Assembly: GCA_026196575.1 (NCBI GenBank)
Contig: JAPHSX010000029.1
Coordinates: 1 to 64,000 of the forward strand
Reading direction: 5' to 3'
From: Gammaproteobacteria bacterium
GTDB lineage: Bacteria > Pseudomonadota > Gammaproteobacteria > Thiohalomonadales > Thiohalomonadaceae
Length of the DNA stretch: 64,000 nucleotides
Made by a program: the position numbers and the translations under genes
Notes under the pieces: model-generated
What the model was told of the DNA's origin: nothing
The model's database searches: none
The model's input: only the letters and a program-made list of their open reading frames with translations
In this document: in pieces, positions 32,782 to 42,279 of the stretch
Layout: every line of letters starts with the position of its first letter
Numbering within the stretch: position 1 is the first letter of the stretch

Positions 32782-33378
32782 TTACTCTTCCGGCTGTTCA
32801 GCATGGCTGTCGTGATGACTTGATGGTGGCTCATCGCCAAGAGCCTCCTTGAGAACGACACTTTCTGTGAATAATCTGCTGTTGGGAATGAAAACGCTTC
32901 GTTGTTCCAGCTGCAGTGTAGTGTAGCGCAGGTCGATAGAGGTAACCCGCCCCTCATAACCGCCAATCACAATCTCATCACCGACGCCAAAAGGGCGGTA
33001 GAGAAGTAATAGTACCCCGGAGATGAGATTAGAGAGGGCATCCTTGAGGGCAAATCCGAGGGCAAACCCGACCAGTCCCAGACTGGTAACCAGGGCGGAG
33101 ACATCAACACCTGCGGTGCCCAGGGCGGTAACAAGGCCGACGATAAGCAGGCTGACATAAACGAGTTGTTGAATCAGCCGCAGTACATTCTGTCTTTCCG
33201 CATCGCGGTGCTGGGCAATGTGGCGTAGCAGGCTACGTACTCCTGTTGCCACTAGCCAGAAGAGTAGAAAAATCATGATGCCGGTAAACAGGGCTGGCAC
33301 TAGTTCGCTTATGCTGCCAAAGGTTGTCTCCATCATCGCCAATATCCCACCGGACTTCGGTTCACTTATCTCTTTCAT
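32782..33378 (-). CDS. Short MscS-family mechanosensitive channel
   Basis: 198 residues, against about 286 for MscS. Three membrane segments are present, including the pore helix and the beta domain entry (GLVGFALGFALKDALSNLISGVLLLLYRPFGVGDEI, read in parts). The upper beta domain (VTSIDLRYTTLQ...VFIPNSRLFTESV) follows, but the C-terminal alpha/beta cage domain is absent. The protein ends in a hydrophilic, His/Glu-rich tail (SSHHDSHAEQPEE). The start overlaps the prlC stop by 4 nt, so the two are co-translated, with mscS... downstream of prlC on the minus strand. No frameshift remnant of the missing domain is apparent downstream. Confidence 0.88.
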   Translation of the reverse strand: MKEISEPKSGGILAMMETTFGSISELVPALFTGIMIFLLFWLVATGVRSLLRHIAQHRDAERQNVLRLIQQLVYVSLLIVGLVTALGTAGVDVSALVTSLGLVGFALGFALKDALSNLISGVLLLLYRPFGVGDEIVIGGYEGRVTSIDLRYTTLQLEQRSVFIPNSRLFTESVVLKEALGDEPPSSHHDSHAEQPEE

Positions 33379-35438
33379 GGATGAGTGGTGATACCACTGT
33401 GACGCAGCAGCGCGTCGATAGCCGGCTGGCGGCCGCGAAATTCGATGAACAGCTCCATCGGATCGCGTGAGCCGCCCTGCTCCAGGATATTCTCCATAAA
33501 GGCGCTACCGGTGGCGCGGTTGAAGATCCCCTCCTCCTCGAAGCGCGAGAAGGCATCGGCGCTGAGCACCTCGGCCCACTTGTAGCTGTAGTAACCGGCG
33601 GCGTAGCCCCCGGCGAAGATGTGGGAGAAGCCGTGCTGGAAGCGGTTGTACTGCGGCGGGTGGACCACCGCCACCTCGGCCCTGACCTCGTCGAGGATCT
33701 GCTGGATGCGCCCGCCCTCGGCCGGGTCGTACTCCAGGTGGAGGCGAAAATCGAACAGCGCCAATTCCAGTTGACGCACCATCTGCATCCCTGACTGGAA
33801 GTTCTTCGCCGCGATCATCTTGTTGAACAGCTCATCCGGGATCTTCTCGCCGCTCTGATAGTGGGCGGCAAAGAGGTCGAGCGCCTCGCGCTCCCAGCAC
33901 CAGTTCTCCATAAACTGGCTCGGCAGCTCCACCGCATCCCACGGCACGCCGTTAATGCCGGAGACCCCGGCATAGTCGACCTGGGTCATCAGGTGGTGCA
34001 GACCATGGCCGAACTCGTGGAACAGGGTCTGCACCTCGTCGTGGGTGAAGAGGGCCGGGTCGTTGCCGACCGGCGGGGCGAAGTTGCAGACCAGATAGGT
34101 GGCCGGGGTCTGCACGGCGCCGTCGGACAGGCGGCGCCGGCTGATGCATTCGTCCATCCAGGCGCCGCCGCGCTTGTGGGGGCGGGCGTAGAGGTCGAGG
34201 AAGAAGTGGCCGCGCAGCTGATCCTGGTTGTCGAAGATCTCGAAGAAGCGCACATCGTCGTGCCACACCTGCACCTCGGTGCACTCGTAGATGTCGAGGC
34301 CGTAGAGCCGCTTTACCACCTCGAACAGCCCCTTGAGAACCTGCTCCTCCGGGAAGTAGGGCTTGAGGTCCTCCTGCGAGATGGCGTACTTGGCCTGGCG
34401 CAGCTTCTCGCTGTAGTAATTGAGGTCCCAGGCGTCCAGTTTGTCGCGACTGTACTGTTCACGGGCGAAGGTGTGGAGCTCGGCCAGCTCCTTGCGGGCC
34501 AGGTCAAGGGAGCGGGCGGCGAGGTCGCGCAGGAAGTCGATCACCTGCTGCGGCTCGCTGGCCATCTTGGTGGCGAGCGAGCGCTCGGCGTAGCTCTGGA
34601 AGCCGAGCAGGTCGGCCAGTTCGTGGCGCCGGCGCAGGATCTCCTCCATCACCGGGCCGTTGTCCCACTTGCCGGCGTTGGGTCCCTCCTCGGAGGCGCG
34701 GGTGACGTAGGCCTCATAGACACGCTGCCGCAACTCGGGGCTGTCGGCATAGGTCATCACCGCAAAGTAGCTGGGATACTCCAGCGACACCCACCATCCC
34801 TTCTTGTGCCCCTCGCGCTCGGCGGCCTGGCGCAGCATGCCCATGCTCGACTGCGGCAGACCGGCCAGGTCGCTGCGCTCGGTGAGCAGCATGTTCCACT
34901 CGTTGGTGGCATCGAGAACGTTATTGCTGAAAGTGGTGGTGAGGGTGGAGAGTTCGGACTTCAGCGCCTTGTAGCGCGCCTGTTTCGCGGCGGGGAGGGC
35001 GACACCCGAGAGGTGGAAGTCGCGTAAGGTGTTGTCGATCAGCTTCTGCTGTGCGCTGTCGAGCAGCGTGTATTCGCTGCCGTGGCGAATCGCCTCAAAG
35101 GCCTGAAACAGCCGCTGGTTCTGCCCCATCTCGGTGGCGTAGTCGGAGAGTTTGGGCAGGCACGCCTCGTAGGCGGTGCGCAGCTCCGGCGAGTTGACCA
35201 CCGAGTTCATGTGGCTTACCGGCGACCAGATGCGGTTGAGACGGTCGTCCAGCGTCTCCAGCGGGGCGACTAGGTTGTCCCAGCCGGGTTCGCTTACGCT
35301 TTCCAAAAGCTGTGCCACCGCAGCACGGTTCTCCGCCAGCACGGTGTCGATGGCGGGCACCACATGCTCGGGTTTAATCGCATGGAACGGGGGCAGGTCG
35401 GTCATTACTAGCAGTGGATTGGGCAGCGGGTTGGGCAT
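33375..35438 (-). CDS. prlC: Oligopeptidase A (M3 metallopeptidase)
   Basis: Cytosolic zinc oligopeptidase that degrades signal peptides and other short peptides. 687 residues. Zinc motif HEFGHGLHHLM (HExxH) with the downstream Glu in VELPSQFMENW. The N-terminus MPNPLPNPLLVMTDLPPFHAI aligns with E. coli OpdA, so the upstream ATG at 35438 is preferred to the inner MTDLPPF start. It overlaps the downstream short mscS gene by 4 nt and is divergent from srkA. Confidence 0.95.
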   Translation of the reverse strand: MPNPLPNPLLVMTDLPPFHAIKPEHVVPAIDTVLAENRAAVAQLLESVSEPGWDNLVAPLETLDDRLNRIWSPVSHMNSVVNSPELRTAYEACLPKLSDYATEMGQNQRLFQAFEAIRHGSEYTLLDSAQQKLIDNTLRDFHLSGVALPAAKQARYKALKSELSTLTTTFSNNVLDATNEWNMLLTERSDLAGLPQSSMGMLRQAAEREGHKKGWWVSLEYPSYFAVMTYADSPELRQRVYEAYVTRASEEGPNAGKWDNGPVMEEILRRRHELADLLGFQSYAERSLATKMASEPQQVIDFLRDLAARSLDLARKELAELHTFAREQYSRDKLDAWDLNYYSEKLRQAKYAISQEDLKPYFPEEQVLKGLFEVVKRLYGLDIYECTEVQVWHDDVRFFEIFDNQDQLRGHFFLDLYARPHKRGGAWMDECISRRRLSDGAVQTPATYLVCNFAPPVGNDPALFTHDEVQTLFHEFGHGLHHLMTQVDYAGVSGINGVPWDAVELPSQFMENWCWEREALDLFAAHYQSGEKIPDELFNKMIAAKNFQSGMQMVRQLELALFDFRLHLEYDPAEGGRIQQILDEVRAEVAVVHPPQYNRFQHGFSHIFAGGYAAGYYSYKWAEVLSADAFSRFEEEGIFNRATGSAFMENILEQGGSRDPMELFIEFRGRQPAIDALLRHSGITTHP

Positions 35439-35521
35439 GGGTCACGCATCCGATAGTCGTATTTTCAAACGGGTAGACATCTTACAATAGGGGGCACTGA
35501 CCTAAAATAAAATATCCAGTC

Positions 35522-36526
35522 ATGACTGCTGCCGACAGCCACCCCTACAGCGCCTTGTTGCCCGACCTCATCCTTGATGCGATTGATGCCATCGACAATC
35601 GGCGTTACCGCACCTCGGGCTCAATGCTGGCGCTCAACAGCTATGAGAACCGGGTCTATCAGGTCGGCTTGGAGTCGGGACAGTTTATCGTCGCCAAGTT
35701 CTACCGCCCCGGGCGCTGGAGTGATGCGGCGATCAGGGAGGAGCACGCCTTTGCCGCGCAGCTGGCCAAGGTAGAGGTGCCGGTGGTCGCCCCGCTGGCC
35801 GATGACAACGGCGAGACCCTGCATACCTATGAGGGCTTTCGCTTCGCCCTCTTTGCGCGCCGCGGCGGCCACTGGCCGGAGCTGGATGACCCGGATACCC
35901 AGTATCGGCTGGGGCAGTTTCTGGGGCGCATCCACGCGATGGGGGCGACGCGCCCCTTTGCCCATCGTCCGGCCATCACCCCCGAGACATTCGGTGATGA
36001 GAGCCTCAGTTTCCTGCTGGCAAATGGCTTTCTGCCGCGTGACTATGAACAGCAATACCGGGATTTGGCCGAGGGGCTACTGGCCGAGGTGCGAGCGCGT
36101 TTTGCCGCCGTCCCCTATACCCCGATCCGCCTGCACGGTGACTTTCATCCGGGCAATATCCTCTGGACCGACCGTGGCGCCCATCTGGTGGACCTGGATG
36201 ACTGCCGTATGGGTCCCGCGGTGCAGGATCTCTGGATGCTGCTCTCGGGCGAGCGGGCGCAGATGAATGGCCAGTTGAGTGAACTGCTGGCCGGCTATGA
36301 GGAGTTTTACGATTTCGACCACCGTGAGCTGGCGCTCATCGAGTCGTTGCGTACCCTGCGCCTGCTCCACTACTCGGCGTGGCTGGCGCGGCGCTGGGAT
36401 GACCCCGCCTTCCCCCAGGCCTTCCCGTGGTTTAACACGGTCCGGTACTGGGAGGAGCAGGTGCTTACGCTGCGGGAGCAGCAGCTGCGGCTGACGCAAC
36501 CGGCGTTGTTATCGAGCGGGGAGTAG
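35522..36526 (+). CDS. srkA: Stress-response protein kinase SrkA (YihE/RdoA family)
   Basis: 334-residue aminoglycoside-phosphotransferase-like Ser/Thr kinase that in E. coli protects against envelope and oxidative stress death pathways. Catalytic loop HGDFHPGNILW and metal-binding Asp in LVDLDDCRMGPAVQD are intact; the N-lobe Lys is in FIVAKFYRPGRW. Length and blocks match YihE. Single gene divergent from prlC across an 83-bp AT-richer gap. In E. coli the gene sits next to dsbA; that partner is absent here. Confidence 0.93.
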   Translation: MTAADSHPYSALLPDLILDAIDAIDNRRYRTSGSMLALNSYENRVYQVGLESGQFIVAKFYRPGRWSDAAIREEHAFAAQLAKVEVPVVAPLADDNGETLHTYEGFRFALFARRGGHWPELDDPDTQYRLGQFLGRIHAMGATRPFAHRPAITPETFGDESLSFLLANGFLPRDYEQQYRDLAEGLLAEVRARFAAVPYTPIRLHGDFHPGNILWTDRGAHLVDLDDCRMGPAVQDLWMLLSGERAQMNGQLSELLAGYEEFYDFDHRELALIESLRTLRLLHYSAWLARRWDDPAFPQAFPWFNTVRYWEEQVLTLREQQLRLTQPALLSSGE

Positions 36527-36532
36527 GTACGC

Positions 36533-36561
36533 AAAAAAAAGGAAGGCGGGGGATGCCTTCC
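36533..36561 (-). terminator. Intrinsic terminator for the 36738-37445 gene
   Basis: On the minus strand a 7-bp stem GGAAGGC / GCCTTCC is followed directly by eight Ts. It lies about 180 bp past the stop of the minus-strand gene; the rest of that gap (36562-36737) shows nothing definite. Confidence 0.75.
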
Positions 36562-36737
36562 TGAAGGGTTGGGGTAAACCACTACCGGGTTCTCCAAAAG
36601 CCTAGGAAAGCCTAGCGCAGCTGTCAAGTATCGGACGGGAAAAATATCACGATTTTTGCCGTGTTCAAGCTAACCGCTTGAAGATAAAGGACTGTTTGGG
36701 TCGGGTTGAATCCGGCTGCGGGCCTTGGCCCAAGCCA

Positions 36738-37445
36738 TCAGGTCAGCTCCGCGACGATATAGGGGGTGAAGAGCGGCTTCAGCTCCGCCAGGGTTTCGTC
36801 CAGCAGCATCGGCATGCTCTTGACGAACATATCGAGCAGGACGATGGCGTTGACGCTGCCATCCTCGCGTTTTTCGTGGCGCAGGCGGCCGGCCACCCCC
36901 TTGTTGACGATGGCCACCTGCTCGTAAAACTTGTGGATCCCCGTCAAATCCATATCCACGCTCTTGCCCGCCTGCCAGCGGTAGAACTGGCCCAGCATGT
37001 ACATCGAGGCGGCGCGGTAGAAGGTCTCCTCGGTGTTGGCGAAGGGGAGATGGAAGCGCGCCATCGGCTTGAAGAAGACGGTGTGCGGGCAGCCGGAGGT
37101 GGCGGTAATGATCCCCATTAGCGCACTAATCCCCTCCTGTGCCGTGGCGTCACGGGTGACAATGCGCTCGTCCAGCGTCACCTCGACCTTAAGCTCGTCG
37201 ATGGAGATCACATCGCTCATCTTCTCCACCAGCGGCAACAGGCGCGCCGCCAGCGGGCAGTAGAAGGTTTCCAGCGGATCCAGGGTGCAGTTGGGACATT
37301 TATTGAACTCCAGACGGGTCCACTCCGGCAACTTGTCGGGGAGCGGCTCCAGCGGCGCCAGCTTGATCCCATCCAGCTTGATATCAAATACCTCTTCACG
37401 GCCACCCTTGAAGTTAAAGCGGTATCTGTAGTTGATCACGTGCAT
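36738..37445 (-). CDS. Conserved-looking hypothetical protein with a Cys cluster
   Basis: 235 residues, soluble. The N-terminal beta-rich part (INYRYRFNFKGGREEVFDIKL, read in parts) leads to NKCPNCTLDPLETFYCPLA, a three-Cys cluster that may bind metal; the centre has SGCPHTVFFKPMARFHLPFA. It may correspond to the DUF6901 family, but I am not certain. Single gene ending in a good terminator; upstream lies the 188-bp gap before gor, divergent. No function assigned. Confidence 0.75.
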   Translation of the reverse strand: MHVINYRYRFNFKGGREEVFDIKLDGIKLAPLEPLPDKLPEWTRLEFNKCPNCTLDPLETFYCPLAARLLPLVEKMSDVISIDELKVEVTLDERIVTRDATAQEGISALMGIITATSGCPHTVFFKPMARFHLPFANTEETFYRAASMYMLGQFYRWQAGKSVDMDLTGIHKFYEQVAIVNKGVAGRLRHEKREDGSVNAIVLLDMFVKSMPMLLDETLAELKPLFTPYIVAELT

Positions 37446-37633
37446 GACATATTCACTTCCACATCGTTATTGTGATTCTGGAGCCTATTATTGTTCCATC
37501 AGAGATTACGGTATTTCATGTGGCGATAGCAAACGGCGCCGTACTCGCCCAGGTAGGAGGCGGGGTGGCTTGCTGGTAGACTTCAACCGATTGACAGAGT
37601 GTGGCCATTCGGCCGAAACGACGGGGAACAGAG

Positions 37634-38983
37634 ATGAGCAAACATTACGATCTGCTTGCCATTGGTGGCGGTAGCGGTGGTCTTTCAGCGGCGGAGCGGG
37701 CCGCGATGTATGGCAAGAGGGCCGCAGTGGTGGAGATGGGGCGCATGGGCGGTACCTGCGTCAATGTTGGCTGCGTGCCGAAAAAGGTGATGTGGAACGC
37801 CGCCTCTATCGCCCATGCGCTGCGTGATGCCAGGGGCTACGGCTTCGACGTGCTGGTCAACGACTTCGACTGGGCGCAGCTGGTGAAGGGGCGCGAGGGG
37901 TACATTCAGGGAATTAACGACTGGTACGGCACCTACCTCAAGGACTCCGAGATCGACTGGCTCAAGGGGCAGGCGCGTTTTGTCGATGGCCACACCCTGG
38001 AGGTGGCGGGCAAGCACTACACCGCCGACCATATCGTCATCTCCCCCGGTGGTACGCCGATGGTACCGGCCATTCCCGGTGCCGAATACGGTATCACCTC
38101 TGACGGTTTCTTTGCGCTTACCGAGCAGCCGCAGCGGGTGGCCATTGTCGGTGCCGGCTACATCGCGGTGGAGCTGGCGGGACTGCTCAACGCGCTGGGC
38201 TCCGAGGTGGATCTGCTGCTGCGCCGCCAGCACTTCCTGGCCAGTTTCGATGCGATGCTGCGAGACAGCCTGATGGAGGAGATGGTCAGCGACGGGGTCA
38301 ACATCCTCCCCAACATCAACCTGGAGCGGGTGGAGAAGGGGGCTGACGGCAAGCTCACCCTCACCGCCCAGGGCGGCCACACCCTCAGCGGCTTCGATGC
38401 CCTGATCTGGGCCATCGGTCGCGCCCCCAACACCGCCGAGCTCAACCTGGCGGCGGCGGGGGTGGCGATGGATGAGCATGGCTTCATCCCCAGCGATGCG
38501 TTCCAGAACACCAACATCCCCGGCATCTATGTGGTGGGTGATGCCACCGGCCGCGCCCAGCTCACCCCGGTGGCGATTGCCGCGGCGCGCCGCCTCGGCG
38601 ATCGCCTCTTCAACAACCAGCCGGAGCGCCGTCTCGACTACGAAAACATCCCCACCGTAATGTTCAGCCACCCCCCCATCGGCACCGTGGGGCTGACCGA
38701 GGACGAGGCGCGGGAGCAGCACGGCGACGCGGTCAAGGTCTACCAGACCCGCTTCACCCCGATGTACCATGCCCTCACCGCCCACAAGAGCAAGACCGCG
38801 ATGAAGCTGGTCTGCGTCGGCGCCCAGGAGCGCATTGTCGGCATCCACATGATCGGCCACGGCGTCGACGAGATGCTGCAGGGCTTCGCCGTGGCGCTGA
38901 AGATGGGTGCCACCAAAAAGCAGTTCGATGACACCGTTGCCATCCACCCCACCAGCTCCGAGGAGCTGGTGACGATGCGCTAG
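37634..38983 (+). CDS. gor: Glutathione-disulfide reductase
   Basis: FAD enzyme that reduces GSSG with NADPH. 449 residues from the ATG at 37634 ([20 protein letters not shown]); the track start at 37601 lacks a ribosome site. FAD-binding GGGSGG, redox disulfide [18 protein letters not shown]-binding [13 protein letters not shown] and C-terminal catalytic His-Glu in [12 protein letters not shown] are present. GCVPKK and the NADPH-site Arg pair region (LLLRRQHFL) favour glutathione reductase over lipoamide dehydrogenase. It can supply GSH to the peroxiredoxin-glutaredoxin at 3513. Nine bp upstream of the gamma-CA gene. Confidence 0.94.
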   Translation: MSKHYDLLAIGGGSGGLSAAERAAMYGKRAAVVEMGRMGGTCVNVGCVPKKVMWNAASIAHALRDARGYGFDVLVNDFDWAQLVKGREGYIQGINDWYGTYLKDSEIDWLKGQARFVDGHTLEVAGKHYTADHIVISPGGTPMVPAIPGAEYGITSDGFFALTEQPQRVAIVGAGYIAVELAGLLNALGSEVDLLLRRQHFLASFDAMLRDSLMEEMVSDGVNILPNINLERVEKGADGKLTLTAQGGHTLSGFDALIWAIGRAPNTAELNLAAAGVAMDEHGFIPSDAFQNTNIPGIYVVGDATGRAQLTPVAIAAARRLGDRLFNNQPERRLDYENIPTVMFSHPPIGTVGLTEDEAREQHGDAVKVYQTRFTPMYHALTAHKSKTAMKLVCVGAQERIVGIHMIGHGVDEMLQGFAVALKMGATKKQFDDTVAIHPTSSEELVTMR

Positions 38984-38992
38984 GAGGCGACG

Positions 38993-39517
38993 ATGGCGAT
39001 ACGACCGTTTCAGGGGCAGCTGCCGCAAATTGCCGAGGGTGCATTTGTAGACGAGCAGGCGGTGGTGATCGGTGATGTGCAGATCGGTGCCGACAGCTCC
39101 ATCTGGCCGATGGCGGTGCTGCGTGGCGACGTCAACCATATCCGTATTGGCGCCCGTAGCAGCGTGCAGGACGGCTCGGTGTTGCATGTCACCCACGACC
39201 ACGCTGCACAGCCTGGTGGCTTCCCGCTATTGGTGGGGGATGATGTCACCATTGGCCACAATGTCACCCTGCACGGCTGCACCATTGGTAACCGTTGCCT
39301 GGTGGGGATGGGTTCCACGGTGCTCGACGGGGCGGTGCTGGAGGAGGGGGTGTTCCTCGCCGCCGGCTCCCTGGTGCCGCCGGGCAAGAGACTGGAGGGG
39401 GGGTTCCTGTGGGTCGGCTCACCGGTGAAAAAGGCGCGCCCCCTCACCGAGGCCGAGGAGCACTGGCTCGGCTATTCGGCCCAGCACTACCTTAGGCTTA
39501 AGGACAAATACCTCTAG
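38993..39517 (+). CDS. Gamma-class carbonic anhydrase family protein (YrdA-like)
   Basis: 174-residue left-handed beta-helix (hexapeptide repeats) trimer. The three zinc His can be placed in VLHVTHDH and IGHNVTLHGC. Typical blocks: IWPMAVLRGDVNHIRIG, VGMGSTVLDGAVLE and VGSPVKKARPL. YrdA-type proteins often have weak or no CO2 hydration activity, so the catalytic role is uncertain, although an autotroph with a DAB system would have use for a carbonic anhydrase. It follows gor by 9 bp, so co-transcription is likely. Confidence 0.92.
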   Translation: MAIRPFQGQLPQIAEGAFVDEQAVVIGDVQIGADSSIWPMAVLRGDVNHIRIGARSSVQDGSVLHVTHDHAAQPGGFPLLVGDDVTIGHNVTLHGCTIGNRCLVGMGSTVLDGAVLEEGVFLAAGSLVPPGKRLEGGFLWVGSPVKKARPLTEAEEHWLGYSAQHYLRLKDKYL

Positions 39518-39570
39518 TCCCGGGTATTTTCCGGGGCTATAGTGGAAAAAACAAAAGCAAGGAGCGGTAG

Positions 39571-40029
39571 ATGGAACTTTTTATCGGCAACCTGACACCC
39601 GGCACCACGCTTGGCGAGCTGATCGCCCTGTTCAAGGGCTTCAGCAAGATGGCCCGCTTTCGGCTGGAGCAGAAGAGGCTGGAGGATGGCACCACGGTAC
39701 GCTACGCCGTGGCGGTGTTCGACAACGAGAAATACGCGCACAAGATGGTGGCAAGATTCCACGGCACGCTGTTTCATGGCCAGGCGTTGCATATTCGTGA
39801 GTACCTGCATCGCAGCTACACCAATGAGCGCCGTGCGTTGAACTGGCGCGATAAGCCGTGGCGCGCCGGCGAACGTCGCCGCGACGATCGTCGCTATAAA
39901 GAGGCGGCAAAACCGCGGGATGAGTTCGAGGAGATCCTCGCCGCCTCACGGGAGAGGGAGCAGAGCCTGGACGAGCAGGCCGACAGCGTCCAGGTGCGGG
40001 CCTATGCGAATTTTGCCCGCAAGGACTGA
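39571..40029 (+). CDS. RNA-recognition-motif protein
   Basis: 152 residues. The N-terminal RRM-like fold (about 1-82) has an RNP2-like LFIGNLTPGTTLGELIALF and a following VRYAVAVFDNEKYAHKMV in the RNP1 region, where the usual aromatic pattern is weak. The C-terminal half is basic and low-complexity (ERRRDDRRYKEAAKPRDEF), consistent with RNA binding. AAGGAG ribosome site. 53 bp after the gamma-CA gene, same strand. Target RNA unknown. Confidence 0.85.
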   Translation: MELFIGNLTPGTTLGELIALFKGFSKMARFRLEQKRLEDGTTVRYAVAVFDNEKYAHKMVARFHGTLFHGQALHIREYLHRSYTNERRALNWRDKPWRAGERRRDDRRYKEAAKPRDEFEEILAASREREQSLDEQADSVQVRAYANFARKD

Positions 40030-40056
40030 GCTGACCGCCTGTTAGTTAACGGCGCG

Positions 40057-40911
40057 CTACGCCCGCTGGAGGCTGGCGCGCACCGCCGTGATCACCGGGG
40101 CGGTTTGCGGTTTTACGCCGCGCCAGATCAGAAACGACTCCGCCGCCTGCTCCACCAGCATCCCCAGTCCGTCCGAGATATGGGCACTGTTGTGGTCATC
40201 CGCCCACACCATGAATGAGGTGGGTTCGGCCCCATACATCATGTCGTAGCAGAGCGCGCCGCTTGCCAGCAGGGTGTCGGGCAGCGGCGGCACCTCGCCC
40301 TTGAGGCTGGCGGAGGTGCCGTTAATCACGATATCGAAGCGGTAGCTGTCGAGGTCATCAAAGCCGCACCCCTCGGTGTTTCCGTGATCCTCGAAGGCAT
40401 CGGCCAGCTCCTGCGCCCGCGCCGGGGTGCGGTTGGCAATAACCACGGTACTAGGTCCCTCCTGCAGGAGGGGGCCGAGCACCCCGCGCACCGCGCCCCC
40501 CGCCCCCAGCCACAACACCTTTTTGCCCGCCAGGGTGATGCCAAGATTGTCGCGAATGTCGCGCACCAGTCCGACGCCGTCGGTGTTGTCGCCAAAGAGG
40601 GTGCCATCCTCGCGCATGACGATGGTGTTGACCGCCCCCGCCAGTTCGGCACACGGGCTGCGCTCGTCCACCAGCTTCCAGGCGTCGCGCTTGAAGGGAA
40701 CGGTAACATTCAGCCCCTTGCCCCCTGCGGCACGGAACGTCGCGACCGCACCGCCAAAGGCCCCAATCTCCACCAGGATCGCCTCGTAACTCAGATTCTG
40801 GTCGGTCTGCTCGGCGAACAGGGCGTGGATCAGCGGCGACTTGCTGTGGCCTATGGGATTACCCATCACGCCATAGCGCGGCTTGACCTTATCAGGGGTG
40901 GGCTGGGACAT
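40057..40911 (-). CDS. aroE: Shikimate dehydrogenase
   Basis: NADPH-dependent reduction of 3-dehydroshikimate in aromatic amino-acid synthesis. 284 residues. Substrate-binding GNPIGHSKSPLIHALF, catalytic Lys in NVTVPFKRDAW, Asp in GDNTDGVGLVRDI, the dinucleotide loop GAGGAVRGV and the basic NADP-specific NRTPARA are all clear. Start ATG at 40911 with a GGAG ribosome site. Downstream of the pit operon terminator. Confidence 0.95.
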   Translation of the reverse strand: MSQPTPDKVKPRYGVMGNPIGHSKSPLIHALFAEQTDQNLSYEAILVEIGAFGGAVATFRAAGGKGLNVTVPFKRDAWKLVDERSPCAELAGAVNTIVMREDGTLFGDNTDGVGLVRDIRDNLGITLAGKKVLWLGAGGAVRGVLGPLLQEGPSTVVIANRTPARAQELADAFEDHGNTEGCGFDDLDSYRFDIVINGTSASLKGEVPPLPDTLLASGALCYDMMYGAEPTSFMVWADDHNSAHISDGLGMLVEQAAESFLIWRGVKPQTAPVITAVRASLQRA

Positions 40912-40961
40912 GTTGAACTCCGGAGGTGCGTTAACGGCGCATAGAGTATACGAAGAAAAAA

Positions 40962-40990
40962 AGAAAAGCTCGCGTAAATACGCGAGCCTT
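40962..40990 (-). terminator. Intrinsic terminator of the pit operon
   Basis: Nine-bp stem GCTCGCGTA / TACGCGAGC (40968-40987) between pit and aroE. On the minus strand it is followed by TTTTCTTTTTTT, a strong U tract. Confidence 0.85.
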
Positions 40991-41016
40991 TTGGCGCTAT
41001 TTGGGCCTCTGGCGGG

Positions 41017-42267
41017 CTAGGAGAAGAGTCCCTTGAAGAGGAAGAAAAAGGCAATGGCGAGGATTGCTCCGGCAGGCAAGGTGACGATCCAGGAGAGAAA
41101 GATGGTACGCACCACGGTGAGGTTGAGCGAGGCGATACCACGCGCCAGCCCCACCCCCAGCACCGCCCCCACCAGGGTGTGGGTAGTGGAGATGGGGAGG
41201 CCGGTACCCGAGGCGATCACCACGGTGATGGCGGCGGCCAGGGTGGCGGCGAAGCCGCGGCTCGGGGTGAGTTCGGTGATGCCGGTGCCGACGGTGGCGA
41301 TCACCTTGTGGCCGTAGGTGACCAGGCCGATAACGATGCCCGCGCCGCCCAGCAGCAGGATCCAGCTGGGCATCACGCTCTTCTGCACCACGGTGCCGCT
41401 CTCGGCGATGCCGACCACCGCGGCCAGTGGGCCGACTGCATTGGCCACGTCGTTGGAGCCGTGGGCAAAGGCCATGGCGCAGGCGGTGAAGATCATCAGC
41501 ACGCCGAACACCTTCTCCACGTTGGCGAAGTGGAAGTCACGGTCGGCTGCCGGGTCGAACTTGAGACGCCTGATCAGGGCCACACCGATAACGGCCACTA
41601 TCACACCAACGACCGCAGCGATGCCGTAGCTCTGCAGGGTGCTCAGGTGCAGGCCGACATGCTTCAACCCCTTGAACATTGTGACCAGGGCGATGATGAA
41701 GCCGACCAGGAAGATGTAGAAGGGGACATAGCGCTTGGCATTCTGCAGCGGGTGTGGGGTGTCGAGGATCAGCCGCTGTACGCTGACGAAGAGCCAGTAG
41801 GCGATGATCCCGGCGAGGGCCGGGGAGACGATCCAGCTCATGACGATGGTGCCGACCTTGCCCCACTTGACCGCATCCATGCCGACCCCCACGGCGGCGA
41901 AACCGACGATGGCACCGACGATGGTGTGGGTAGTGGAGACCGGCCAGCCGGCGCGCGAGGCGATGAGCAGCCAGATCCCCGCCGCCAGCAGCGAGGCGAG
42001 CATGCCGTAAACCACCAGTTCGGGGCTGCCCGCCAGCACCGTAGCGTCGATCATCCCCTTGCGGATCGTCTCGGTTACCGCACCACCGGCGAGATAAGCC
42101 CCGGCGAACTCGAAGATGGCGGCGATGATGAAGGCCTGCTTGATGGTCACTGCCCGCGAGCCGACCGAGGTGCCCATGGCGTTGGCGACGTCATTGGCAC
42201 CGACGCCCCAGGCCATGAAAAAGCCGAAGAGGCAGGCGAGGATGATGAAGATTGTTGCGTATTCCAC
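41017..42267 (-). CDS. pit: Low-affinity inorganic phosphate transporter, PiT family
   Basis: 416-residue PiT (SLC20-type) membrane carrier, importing phosphate or metal phosphate with H+ or Na+. It carries both family signature repeats, GVGANDVANAMGTSVG near the N-terminus and AHGSNDVANAVGPLAAV in the second half, plus paired TTHTIVGAIVG and TTHTLVGAVLG. It follows the DUF47 gene by 12 bp, the common bacterial pairing of a PhoU-like regulator with Pit. A strong terminator follows. Confidence 0.95.
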   Translation of the reverse strand: MEYATIFIILACLFGFFMAWGVGANDVANAMGTSVGSRAVTIKQAFIIAAIFEFAGAYLAGGAVTETIRKGMIDATVLAGSPELVVYGMLASLLAAGIWLLIASRAGWPVSTTHTIVGAIVGFAAVGVGMDAVKWGKVGTIVMSWIVSPALAGIIAYWLFVSVQRLILDTPHPLQNAKRYVPFYIFLVGFIIALVTMFKGLKHVGLHLSTLQSYGIAAVVGVIVAVIGVALIRRLKFDPAADRDFHFANVEKVFGVLMIFTACAMAFAHGSNDVANAVGPLAAVVGIAESGTVVQKSVMPSWILLLGGAGIVIGLVTYGHKVIATVGTGITELTPSRGFAATLAAAITVVIASGTGLPISTTHTLVGAVLGVGLARGIASLNLTVVRTIFLSWIVTLPAGAILAIAFFFLFKGLFS

Positions 42268-42279
42268 AGAGTGCCCCTC

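Noticed and set aside
32782-33378. Frameshifted full-length mscS
   Set aside because: No remnant of the missing C-terminal domain is seen in the other frames downstream; the gene simply ends.
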